Positions 14,395-21,877 of a stretch of DNA of 28,423 bases are shown piece after piece. This DNA is from an uncultured Mucilaginibacter sp. (GTDB lineage: Bacteria; Bacteroidota; Bacteroidia; Sphingobacteriales; Sphingobacteriaceae): NCBI RefSeq assembly GCF_946481715.1, contig NZ_CAMLOV010000062.1:1-28423 (forward strand). The letters are read 5' to 3'. How positions within the stretch are numbered: position 1 is the stretch's first letter; each line of letters opens with the position of its first letter. The notes beneath the pieces were generated by a model, which saw nothing but the letters and a program-made list of their open reading frames with translations, ran no database searches and was not told where the DNA came from. A program made the position numbers and the translations under genes.

Positions 14395-15639
14395 ATGAAA
14401 GAAGAAATACTCGCCAACCTAAACCAACCCGCACAGTTGGAGAAACTGTACAGATCTAATAAGGGCCTGTTTAAAAGGGAATTCGCCACTTTGTACCCCG
14501 AGATCAAGGGCACTACCCCGGCCGAAATTTGGAACGAAAGGCTTAACTACGAAAGCGAGGATATTAACTGGGGAACAAGCAGCGAATTGTTGTTGATAGT
14601 AGTGGCTTCGCTATTTGCCGGTTTTATTGCTAAACTCCCTGCAATTTTTAATATCAACGAGGAATTCTTTTACTCCCGTAATATCAGCTTTATCGCTTTC
14701 CCGCTGTTAACAGCCTATTTTGCCCGGAAGAACAAATTATCAACCGGCAAAATTGCTTTTATTGCAGTTGCAACGCTGGCCGGGCTGCTTTTCATAAACC
14801 TATTTCCGAATGTAAAAAGCAGCGACACCCTTATCCTGTCCTGCATCCACGTCCCTTTGTTTTTATGGGCGGTATTAGGTTTTGCATTTGTTGGCGACCA
14901 GCGTTTTAACGAAAACGGCCGGCTTGGCTTTTTAAAATACAATGGCGATTTGGTGGTAATGACAACCCTCATCCTGATAGCGGGCGGGATCATGTCGGCA
15001 ATAACTGTCGGGCTATTCTCGCTTATTGGTTTCAGGATAGAAGAGTTTTATTTTAAAAACGTGGCAATTTTAGGGCTGGCAGCTGCACCAATTGTAGGCA
15101 CCTACCTTACGCAAACCAACCCGCATCTGGTAGGCAAAGTATCGCCGGTTATAGCCAAAATATTCAGTCCGCTGGTGGTGGTAATGCTGGTGGCATACCT
15201 TATTGCCATGGTTTATTCGCGTAAAAACCCATATAACAACCGCGAATTCCTGCTCATTTTTAACGCCTTGCTGATAGGCGTTATGGCGCTCATTTTCTTC
15301 TCCGTTGCCGAAACGTCCAAAACCAAAGAAAGCCCAATGCAAACATGGGTGTTGTTCGTGCTATCGGTTATTACCATCATTGTAAACGGCGTTGCGCTGT
15401 CTGCTATATTGCTTAGGATAACAGAAGGCGGTATTACGCCAAACAGGGCGGCAGTTTTAGGCAGCAATATTTTAATTTTAATAAACCTGTTGCTGGTAAC
15501 TGCGCAGCTTTTCAAAGTAGTTTCCAAAAAAGAAGATATAGCCGGCGTTGGAAATATTATTGCCAAGTACCTGCCAATTTATTTTATATGGGCAATTATT
15601 GTGGCATTTATATTTCCGTTGGTATTTGGTTTTAAATAG
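14395..15639 (+). CDS. DUF4153-like multi-pass membrane protein
   Basis: A 414-residue inner-membrane protein. The first ~70 residues are soluble (KEEILANLNQPAQLEKLYRS...), followed by about 11 hydrophobic helices, among them LLLIVVASLFAGFIAKL, ISFIAFPLLTAYFA, KIAFIAVATLAGLLFINLF, VVMTTLILIAGGIMSAITVG and YFIWAIIVAFIFPLVFGF. Layout and length fit the DUF4153 family, whose function is unknown. The frame is open to a TTG at 14332, but that codon lies inside the promoter, so the ATG at 14395 is chosen. The regulator acting on the upstream palindromes is not next to it. Confidence 0.78.
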   Translation: MKEEILANLNQPAQLEKLYRSNKGLFKREFATLYPEIKGTTPAEIWNERLNYESEDINWGTSSELLLIVVASLFAGFIAKLPAIFNINEEFFYSRNISFIAFPLLTAYFARKNKLSTGKIAFIAVATLAGLLFINLFPNVKSSDTLILSCIHVPLFLWAVLGFAFVGDQRFNENGRLGFLKYNGDLVVMTTLILIAGGIMSAITVGLFSLIGFRIEEFYFKNVAILGLAAAPIVGTYLTQTNPHLVGKVSPVIAKIFSPLVVVMLVAYLIAMVYSRKNPYNNREFLLIFNALLIGVMALIFFSVAETSKTKESPMQTWVLFVLSVITIIVNGVALSAILLRITEGGITPNRAAVLGSNILILINLLLVTAQLFKVVSKKEDIAGVGNIIAKYLPIYFIWAIIVAFIFPLVFGFK

Positions 15640-15651
15640 AGTTTATCGTCT

Positions 15652-15794
15652 CTCGCCGGTTCAAGCCTCCCCCTTTCACCAAAGCGTTATTGTCAGCGTC
15701 TCGCTTAGGACTCTTTGGTAATGCCGAAAAACATCCGCATATTTATTACCAGGTCGACGTGTGGTTTCGTCAGCGAAACGCTTGAACCGGCGAG
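15652..15794. repeat. Structured intergenic element with 15-bp inverted repeats
   Basis: CTCGCCGGTTCAAGC (15652-15666) and its exact complement (15780-15794) bracket 113 bases. Inside lie ACCAAAG/CTTTGGT as a second nested pair (about 15678-15719), and two related small hairpins, GTCAGCG-tct-CGCTT (about 15693-15707) and GTCAGCG-aaa-CGCTT (about 15769-15783). The arrangement is far from random and could be a small structured RNA, a long terminator, or a miniature inverted-repeat element. No coding frame explains it. Confidence 0.5.
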
Positions 15795-15834
15795 GGCTTT
15801 ATAAAAAGAAAACTTTATCCAACTGGGTACCACT

Positions 15835-17142
15835 ATGGCAACAACATCCGTCCTTTCCCCTTTACCCTCCCCGGCGCAGCCGGACCTGCATAACTGGGCC
15901 GGCAACATTACTTATAGCACAGGCAATGTGCAATACCCAAAATCGGTGGACGAAGTGCAGGCTATTGTAAAAAAGCTTCCCAAACTTAAAACCCTGGGCA
16001 CCAGGCATTGCTTTAATACCATTGCCGATAGTAAGGATGAGCTGCTCTGTACCCGCGACCTGAATAAAGTAGTTTCTATCGACAGGGAAGCCCAAACGGT
16101 AACTGTAGAGGCTGGCATAAAATACGGCGAGCTTGCCCCCTATCTGCACCAGCAGGGTTTTGCGCTGTATAATTTGGCATCGCTGCCGCATATCTCGGTT
16201 GGTGGCTCTATCACTACCGCAACGCATGGCTCGGGCGTTAAAAACGGCAACCTCGCCAGTTCGGTTACCGGGTTAGAGGTTGTGATAGCGGATGGCACGA
16301 TAGTACAGTTCTCAAAATCTGAAGATGCAGAGAAGCTTAATTCGGTAGTTGTGGGGCTGGGAGCTATTGGCGTTGTCACTAAGGTTACACTGGATATTGT
16401 CCCAACCTTTATGGTGCGGCAGCGGGTGTTTACCAATATGCCCCTTGCGCAGTTAAAGCAAAACTTTGAAAAGATCGCATCGGCCGGTTATAGCGTTAGT
16501 TTGTTTACAAACTGGCAAAACGATACTGTGCAACAAGTTTGGATAAAGAGCCGCGTTGATACCGAACAAGACCATAGCGATGCAGAGTTTTACGGGGCTA
16601 AAGCTGCCACCGACAACCTGCACCCCGTAATAGGCCAGTCTGCCGAACACTGTACCGGCCAAGTGGGCGTGCCCGGCATTTGGTGCGAGCGGCTTCCGCA
16701 TTTTAAAATGGGTTTTACGCCCAGCGCGGGCAAGGAACTGCAGTCGGAATATTTCATCCCAATACAGCACGCGGCAGAAGCCGTTGCGGCCATAGCAAAA
16801 CTTGGCAAGCAGATAGGCCCGCATTTATTTGTTACGGAGATCCGTACCATTGCGGCTGATAATTTATGGATGAGCCCATGCTATTTGCAAACGTCCGTTG
16901 CCATACACTTTACCTGGAAACCCGAAACCGAAGCAGTGCTAAAACTACTCCCTGTTATCGAAAACGAACTGGCACCTTATAACGCAAGGCCGCATTGGGG
17001 CAAAATATTTACCCTTGCGCCCGAAACCATCGCATCTCGCTACGAAAAAATGGCTGGGTTTAAAGAAGTTGTTGCTTTGTACGACCCAAAAGGCAAATTC
17101 AGGAACGAATTCCTCGACAGGAATATTTACGGTGTAGTATAG
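15835..17142 (+). CDS. FAD-dependent alditol/xylitol-oxidase-like oxidoreductase
   Basis: A 435-residue flavoprotein of the VAO/PCMH family. The N-terminal FAD domain has LHNWAGNITY, TLGTRHCFN (H58 is placed like the covalent-FAD histidine of alditol oxidase, normally in GSGHSFN), SLPHISVGGSITTATHGSG, and GVVTKVTLDI. The C-terminal D-arabinono-lactone-oxidase domain contains the RPHWGK motif (H387-K390) typical of alditol and sugar-lactone oxidases. It should oxidise a polyol or sugar with O2, releasing H2O2. No signal peptide, so cytosolic. It is monocistronic, between a structured intergenic element and the HPP gene. The exact substrate cannot be read from the sequence. Confidence 0.88.
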   Translation: MATTSVLSPLPSPAQPDLHNWAGNITYSTGNVQYPKSVDEVQAIVKKLPKLKTLGTRHCFNTIADSKDELLCTRDLNKVVSIDREAQTVTVEAGIKYGELAPYLHQQGFALYNLASLPHISVGGSITTATHGSGVKNGNLASSVTGLEVVIADGTIVQFSKSEDAEKLNSVVVGLGAIGVVTKVTLDIVPTFMVRQRVFTNMPLAQLKQNFEKIASAGYSVSLFTNWQNDTVQQVWIKSRVDTEQDHSDAEFYGAKAATDNLHPVIGQSAEHCTGQVGVPGIWCERLPHFKMGFTPSAGKELQSEYFIPIQHAAEAVAAIAKLGKQIGPHLFVTEIRTIAADNLWMSPCYLQTSVAIHFTWKPETEAVLKLLPVIENELAPYNARPHWGKIFTLAPETIASRYEKMAGFKEVVALYDPKGKFRNEFLDRNIYGVV

Positions 17143-17248
17143 GCAATACCATAAAACAGAACCCCTCTCCAACCTATATTGCAAGGCTAACCCAGTGTCT
17201 TCGGCGCAGCTTTTTTGTTGTTGCCTATTAATTCTATCGTATAAATGG

Positions 17249-17256
17249 TATTTTTG
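17249..17256 (+). promoter_or_regulatory. Bacteroidota -7 box immediately before the HPP gene
   Basis: TATTTTTG matches TAnnTTTG and ends eight bases before the ATG at 17264, so transcription would start at or next to the initiator codon (a leaderless or near-leaderless message). No clear -33 element is placed at the right distance. Confidence 0.33.
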
Positions 17257-17263
17257 CGGGGAA

Positions 17264-17845
17264 ATGATAAGAAGGATACACAGGCATGTACGGACTGCCC
17301 GTTATATAGTTTATAAAGAAACCTTAGTTGATTTTAAAGAGCATTTATGGACTTTCTTAGGTTCATTTTTTGGCATAGGTTTAATAGGGCTGATCGGCGG
17401 CAGGTACTTTACTGCTTATGACAACCTGTTCCTGATCGGCTCCTTTGGCGCATCTTCGGTATTAATTTATGGGCATATCAACAGCCCCCTGGCGCAACCA
17501 CGGAATTTAATTGGCGGGCATGTAATTTGTGCAATTGTTGGGGTAACCCTGTATAAACTTATACCGGGTTTACCCTGGCTCTCGTCGGCTTTAGCGGTAT
17601 CTATCTCTATTGTTTTAATGCAGATCACAAAAACGCTTCATCCGCCCGGTGGTGCTACTGCGTTGATTGCAAACATAGGCTCTGCCAAAATACATGCGCT
17701 GGGTTACCTGTATGTTTTAAGCCCGGTGCTATCTGGTGCACTCTTCTTATTGTTTGTTGCCATACTTTTTAATAACCGTACAAGCCATCGCCACTATCCC
17801 AATAATAAAAAATGGTACCAGGTTTGGAGGAGATACCAGCGTTAA
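17264..17845 (+). CDS. HPP family membrane protein
   Basis: A 193-residue protein of the HPP family, named for the conserved His-Pro-Pro seen here in KTLHPPGGATAL. Four to five membrane helices: about 27-46 (TFLGSFFGIGLIGLIGG), 52-70, 83-100, 106-124 and 143-166. Other family marks are FGASSVLIYGHINSPLAQPRNLIGGH. Cyanobacterial and chloroplast members import nitrite; bacterial functions are mostly unknown. A GTG at 17195 would add a Cys-rich stretch unlike the family, so the ATG at 17264 (MIRRIHRHVRT...) is preferred. It converges with the ferredoxin-like gene. Confidence 0.88.
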   Translation: MIRRIHRHVRTARYIVYKETLVDFKEHLWTFLGSFFGIGLIGLIGGRYFTAYDNLFLIGSFGASSVLIYGHINSPLAQPRNLIGGHVICAIVGVTLYKLIPGLPWLSSALAVSISIVLMQITKTLHPPGGATALIANIGSAKIHALGYLYVLSPVLSGALFLLFVAILFNNRTSHRHYPNNKKWYQVWRRYQR

Positions 17846-17889
17846 CAAAGTAAAAGGAGGTTATCTAAATACCGCACCCATCTCAATTG

Positions 17890-18174
17890 CTAATAACGCC
17901 GTTCGGGTATGATAATCTGGGTGTTGGCAAGGCCATCGTTAATTTGAACATCGCAAGCCAGCACACATCTCGTTGCCTGCGAATATTTGTCGCCCATTTC
18001 AACCATGCAGGTACCGCAACTGCCCATACCACAACACAGGCCAAAGCCATCAACAGCTAAATGCATTGATATGAGAACCATTAAGTTGTGGTATTGGTTG
18101 CTGCAAACAGTAACAATGTGCCTTTCGCCTTTAAATAATAAGGTTAAAGTTATATTTCTGTCCCCCGTTTCCAT
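17890..18174 (-). CDS. Small [2Fe-2S] ferredoxin-like protein
   Basis: A 94-residue protein with a plant-ferredoxin/xanthine-dehydrogenase-type cluster motif, C48-GMGS-C53-GT-C56, and a fourth ligand among C70 or C74 (TRCVLACDVQ). The N-terminal beta strands (NITLTLLFKGERHIVTVCSNQ) and the order C-x4-C-x2-C fit a one-domain [2Fe-2S] protein (Fer2-like). It would carry electrons for an oxidoreductase, perhaps as a separate small subunit; no partner enzyme is adjacent. It converges with HPP on one side and lies 35 bases after the ClC stop on the same strand, possibly in one transcript with it. Confidence 0.8.
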   Translation of the reverse strand: METGDRNITLTLLFKGERHIVTVCSNQYHNLMVLISMHLAVDGFGLCCGMGSCGTCMVEMGDKYSQATRCVLACDVQINDGLANTQIIIPERRY

Positions 18175-18209
18175 TTGGTGTTTTAAATAATGTTACCGCA
18201 ATGTACCGG

Positions 18210-20075
18210 TCAATCGTTTGTCGAGTGTTTTTTTAAAAGTTGTTTCCCCTTTAAAATCACCTTCATTCGCTGCCGCCGCAACGATATGTGTTTGGCGCGG
18301 CTCTCATTATCATGGATATTTTGTTTGTAGCCTGATATGATGTTGCTGTACCCTAAAACACCAACAACAAGGCCGCCCGCTAAAACGGGCATAACCTCCA
18401 GTTCTTGCTGCGCCATCAATCCTACCGCGCTGCGGAGGGTATCGTTTGCTTTAACGGCGGTATTTTGCTTTTTTAAAAGGTCCTTAACCGTTAAATTACC
18501 CGCATCCGGTCTGGTATAAATATCGTTAAGGCTTATAACGCCCTGGTATTCCTTCCGATGGTTAACAACAACGATAGCGTTGTCTTTAACCGGGTTGCCG
18601 GACAACCATTCCTTCAATTTTTGGATGCTCCAATCAATATTTACCCCGGTATTTTCTTCGCTCATTACTTCGGCCACCGGTATTTTCTGAAGCACGTCCG
18701 GCTCATACGAGTCCGGCGTAAAAACACCACGCCTGGCTATCTTCTCCGTCATGATGGTGTTTTCCATCATAAAAAAAGAAACGATGTAGGATGCCGTGCA
18801 AGCGCCTAATAACGGAAGCAAAGCATGCGATTGCATGGTAGCTTCTAAAGCAAACGTTACGCTGGTTAAATAAGCCCTGGATGCACCCGCAAACATGGCC
18901 GACATGCCAATGAGTGCACCCATGGGAACATTTATCCCAATGCCCGGAAACAGCTTGAGCAGCACGATGCTTATAATAGCCCCGGCAGCCCCACCAATGG
19001 TTAACAAGGGTGCCAGCGTACCGCCTGATGTTCCGCTGCCTAAAGCAATTGCCCAGGATACAAACTTAAAAAAGCATAAACTTAATATTAAAGCCAATGG
19101 CAATTGCCCGGAGAGTAAACTGGTGATATTATCATACCCCACCCCCAGCGTACGCGGATAAAAATAGCCGGTAAGCCCAACAGCCAGCCCGCCTAATGCG
19201 GGCCACCACATCCAATGGATGGGTAATTTTTCAAACAGGTCTTCTACAAGGTAAACGGCTTTTGTTAATACAACCGAAAGCAATCCTATCAGTAACCCAA
19301 TAAAGCTGTATACTGCCAACGCTAAATTGGATGGTGTTTGCAGGTTGGGCATTTTAAAAACCGGCCCGGCCTCGAAAAGTAAATGGTGGCCGGCCGCCCC
19401 GGTGATGCAAGCCAGGGCTACCGGTAAAATAGCCCGCGGCGAAAACTCGAACAACAGCAATTCAATAGCTAAAAAAACGGCAGCTATCGGCGTACCAAAT
19501 ATGGCCGACATACCGGCTGTTGCGCCTGCCGCCAAAATAACTTTCCGTTCGCTTGAGGTGATCTTTAATAATTGCCCCAGTGTTGAGCCAAGCGCACCCC
19601 CGGTAGCAATAATCGGGCCTTCGGCGCCAAATGGCCCGCCGGTGCCAATGGCTATTGCGGATGATAAGGGTTTTAAAAAAGTAATTGATGGCTTAATTTT
19701 GCTTTGGTTAACCAATATTTGTTCCATAGCCTCTGGTATGCCATGCCCCCTAATGGCTTTTGAGCCATATAAGGCCATTAAACCAACAACCAGGCCGCCT
19801 ATGGCTGGTATTAAGATCACCCACGCCCCAAGGTGGTTGCCGGCCGGGCTGTGGAAGCCTGCGTTAAATGAGCCGTAGAAGGAAATATTGGTAACAAGGT
19901 TGATGAGCAACACCAACACTTTTGCAATGAAGCTTATGGCGATAGCTACCACCACCGCATATGCCGAAATTTGTATTAAACGGCCTTTTTTAAAACTTAC
20001 GTAGTTTACATCTTCCTGTAGCGACGTTAAAATTGGCGAAACAGGGATGCTATTAGCATTCTTATCTTTATACAT
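18210..20075 (-). CDS. ClC chloride channel/transporter with CBS domains
   Basis: A 621-residue ClC protein: core membrane domain (about 30-440) plus two C-terminal CBS-like segments (about 465-590; VAEVMSEENTGVNI, KDNAIVVVNHRKEYQGVISL, VKDLLKKQNTAVK, VMPVLAGGLVVGVLGY). Selectivity-filter motifs are GHGIPE (110-115; His replaces the usual Ser), GPFGAEGP (147-154) with gating Glu152, and GSGTSGGTLAP. At the position of the E. coli transporter's proton glutamate E203 the sequence reads AIELL, i.e. Leu206, as in ClC channels that carry Val there. It may therefore be a channel rather than a Cl-/H+ exchanger. It is divergent from DoxX and has a promoter at 20118-20147. Confidence 0.93.
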   Translation of the reverse strand: MYKDKNANSIPVSPILTSLQEDVNYVSFKKGRLIQISAYAVVVAIAISFIAKVLVLLINLVTNISFYGSFNAGFHSPAGNHLGAWVILIPAIGGLVVGLMALYGSKAIRGHGIPEAMEQILVNQSKIKPSITFLKPLSSAIAIGTGGPFGAEGPIIATGGALGSTLGQLLKITSSERKVILAAGATAGMSAIFGTPIAAVFLAIELLLFEFSPRAILPVALACITGAAGHHLLFEAGPVFKMPNLQTPSNLALAVYSFIGLLIGLLSVVLTKAVYLVEDLFEKLPIHWMWWPALGGLAVGLTGYFYPRTLGVGYDNITSLLSGQLPLALILSLCFFKFVSWAIALGSGTSGGTLAPLLTIGGAAGAIISIVLLKLFPGIGINVPMGALIGMSAMFAGASRAYLTSVTFALEATMQSHALLPLLGACTASYIVSFFMMENTIMTEKIARRGVFTPDSYEPDVLQKIPVAEVMSEENTGVNIDWSIQKLKEWLSGNPVKDNAIVVVNHRKEYQGVISLNDIYTRPDAGNLTVKDLLKKQNTAVKANDTLRSAVGLMAQQELEVMPVLAGGLVVGVLGYSNIISGYKQNIHDNESRAKHISLRRQRMKVILKGKQLLKKHSTND

Positions 20076-20081
20076 TAATTA

Positions 20082-20095
20082 ATTGTTTAAACAAT
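20082..20095. promoter_or_regulatory. 14-bp palindrome in the ClC leader
   Basis: ATTGTTTAAACAAT is a perfect 14-bp palindrome six bases upstream of the ClC start codon, between the predicted transcription start (about 20111) and the ATG. Position and symmetry suit an operator of a dimeric regulator; AT richness means chance cannot be ruled out. Confidence 0.42.
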
Positions 20096-20117
20096 ATTTT
20101 TTTATTGTTTTTCATTA

Positions 20118-20147
20118 CAAAATTAATTAATTTTATTGCACAAACAA
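20118..20147 (-). promoter_or_regulatory. Bacteroidota-type promoter of the ClC gene
   Basis: On the minus strand TAATTTTG (20125 down to 20118) fits TAnnTTTG, with TTG (20147 down to 20145) 19 bases upstream as the -33 element. The leader to the ATG at 20075 would be about 36 bases. Confidence 0.5.
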
Positions 20148-20196
20148 CATTTAATACAACACCTGTTTAATGTAAGCACATTAATAATTAAACGTT

Positions 20197-20637
20197 ATGA
20201 AGGCAATCTATAAACTCGAAGATTGGGGAAACCGGCATCACCCCGCCGCCTTAGACTTTTTAAGGATACTGCTTGGCTTATTTTTGTTGGTAAAAGGCTG
20301 TATCTTTTTACAGAACCTGGCCTATTTAAAATGGATGTTAGCAAATCATGGCTTCGCAAACCTTCCGGCGGGCGTTATTTCGTTCATCATGTTTTATGTA
20401 GTGTTTTTCCACATGGCCGGAGGTGCACTAGTTATGCTGGGTATTATGACAAGGGCGGCATCGCTGGTGCAGCTGCCTATCGTAATCGCCGCTATATTCA
20501 TGATCAACAATTTCAGGTCGGTTGTAAATACCGAGCTTTGGCTATCTGTTGTAAGTGGCATTTTGCTATTAATTTTTATAATAATAGGTTCGGGGCCATT
20601 GTCGTTAGATCACTTTTTAGACCGGCCGGAAAAGTAA
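20197..20637 (+). CDS. DoxX family membrane protein
   Basis: A 146-residue membrane protein with four helices (about 19-37 DFLRILLGLFLLVKG, 62-82, 90-105, 115-133) and the DoxX-type ALDFLRILLGLFLLVKG opening and FHMAGGALVMLGIMTRAASL middle. DoxX-like proteins are small quinone- or redox-linked membrane proteins of uncertain role. The next gene, a Crp/Fnr regulator, lies 57 bases downstream on the same strand, a pairing often seen in Bacteroidota. It is divergent from ClC with a 121-base gap. Confidence 0.82.
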   Translation: MKAIYKLEDWGNRHHPAALDFLRILLGLFLLVKGCIFLQNLAYLKWMLANHGFANLPAGVISFIMFYVVFFHMAGGALVMLGIMTRAASLVQLPIVIAAIFMINNFRSVVNTELWLSVVSGILLLIFIIIGSGPLSLDHFLDRPEK

Positions 20638-20694
20638 TAAGGAACCCCAGCCCGGTCTTTTTGTACCTCACAATTATTTTGCACTTTCGCGTAA

Positions 20695-21396
20695 ATGAAA
20701 CAACCAAAAAACGGATGCGATTTAACTACTTGTTATTTATGCAGGCACTGCAGCAGGGACTGGAACCCCGCCATAGCTGGCCATAAACGAAACATTGTTG
20801 TTAAAAAGGGCGCGCGGGTTTTTAGTGAGGGCGATTCGGTTACCGGGATTTATTTTATTTTTTCGGGCAAAGTGAAAGTACATAAACGCTGGGATGACGA
20901 TAAGGAGATCATCCTGCGGTTTGCAGCGGCAGGCGATATTTTAGGCCATTTAGGCTTGGGGAGCGATCCTGTTTACCCGGTATCGGCCACGGCAATCGAA
21001 CCAACAATTGTTTGCTATATAGATCTTTCCTTTTTCGAGTCGTCGTTAAATGTAAACCCAAAGTTTACATACTCTTTAATGAAACTCTTCGCCAACGAGC
21101 TTCAGGAATCGGAAAAACGGATGCGCAACCTGGTTCACATGCCCGTAAAAGAGCGCATAGCCTTAGCCTTACTCACCCTGCAAAAACAATTTGGCATAAC
21201 CGGCACCGGTGCTTTAAACATAGAGATAACCCGGCAGGACCTGTCGTCCTTCGCAGCCGTATCGTACGAAACGCTGTTTAAGGTTACCAACGATTTTATT
21301 CAACACAATTGGATAACCGTAAATGGCAAGATGATCAACATCATTGATGAGCAATCGCTAAAAGCAATCACCGTAGATATAAAAACCGGGGTATAA
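20695..21396 (+). CDS. Crp/Fnr-family transcriptional regulator with N-terminal Cys cluster
   Basis: A 233-residue regulator: cyclic-nucleotide-binding-like domain (about 35-145; VVKKGARVFSEGDSVTGIYF, ILRFAAAGDILGHLG), dimerisation helix (YSLMKLFANELQESEKRMRNL) and a winged helix (about 165-225; ITRQDLSSFAAVSYETLFKV). The N-terminus holds four cysteines, C8, C13, C16 and C19 (CDLTTCYLCRHC), and C107 sits in the sensory domain. FNR uses three N-terminal Cys plus one central Cys to hold an oxygen-sensitive [4Fe-4S] cluster, so a redox-sensing Fnr-like role is plausible though the spacing differs. Downstream of DoxX, probably co-transcribed. Confidence 0.9.
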   Translation: MKQPKNGCDLTTCYLCRHCSRDWNPAIAGHKRNIVVKKGARVFSEGDSVTGIYFIFSGKVKVHKRWDDDKEIILRFAAAGDILGHLGLGSDPVYPVSATAIEPTIVCYIDLSFFESSLNVNPKFTYSLMKLFANELQESEKRMRNLVHMPVKERIALALLTLQKQFGITGTGALNIEITRQDLSSFAAVSYETLFKVTNDFIQHNWITVNGKMINIIDEQSLKAITVDIKTGV

Positions 21397-21418
21397 TACT
21401 CACCGGGGACCGGACGGT

Positions 21419-21655
21419 TTAAAATGCGATATTCCTTTTATAAATAATCTTATCAATAGTTCGGCCCAAGGCCTCCAAAACCTCCGCTTCTAAATAATCT
21501 TCGTTGCGCTGCACCCATTCGCTGCCTATTTTAAAGAGCATGGCTACTTTGCCGTCGGTAAATTTAACCTGCCACACCTGCCACGATTTAAAATAAGCGC
21601 TGGTAATACTTATTAAATGCGCCTTCCCATCTGTGAGTTTGATTTTGTATTCCAT
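21419..21655 (-). CDS. Small hypothetical protein
   Basis: A 78-residue protein: two beta strands with matching cores (EYKIKLTDGKAHLISITSAYF and WQVWQVKFTDGKVAMLFKIG) followed by a helix (YLEAEVLEALGRTIDKIIYK). The repeated TDGK turns suggest a small beta-sheet with a C-terminal helix. No family recognised. It converges with the Crp/Fnr gene, and the ATG at 21655 is the only plausible start. Confidence 0.6.
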   Translation of the reverse strand: MEYKIKLTDGKAHLISITSAYFKSWQVWQVKFTDGKVAMLFKIGSEWVQRNEDYLEAEVLEALGRTIDKIIYKRNIAF

Positions 21656-21877
21656 ATTGGGCCAGTTTATAGATAGTAGATTTGCTACTTATACGTTTAA
21701 ACAAGCCCATTATTGCCGCAACCATTTAAATTGACAATTGCCTAAGCGCCGCTATTTTGCCGGGAAAATTGTATCTAACTAACACTCAGAAGCAATTAAT
21801 ATATTTACGATATATCCTACCAAAGTTGGGATACAGGGGAAAATGCCGTCAAAAGCGGCCGTCGGCCGTGCCGCAGC

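Noticed and set aside
15655..15684. tRNA-like T-loop (GGTTCAAGC) followed by CACCA
   Set aside because: The bases around the loop do not form a 5-bp T-stem, and no D-arm, anticodon arm or acceptor stem can be built upstream.
19327..19878. 183-residue plus-strand frame
   Set aside because: Antisense to the conserved ClC core; Pro/Ala-rich and without known motifs, a codon-bias shadow.
20223..20786. 187-residue plus-strand frame overlapping DoxX and Crp/Fnr
   Set aside because: Out of frame with two recognisable genes; no family features.
21840..21877. GC-rich CGGCCG repeats after the PhyH-family gene as terminator
   Set aside because: No U-run follows on the minus strand and the stem is ambiguous.
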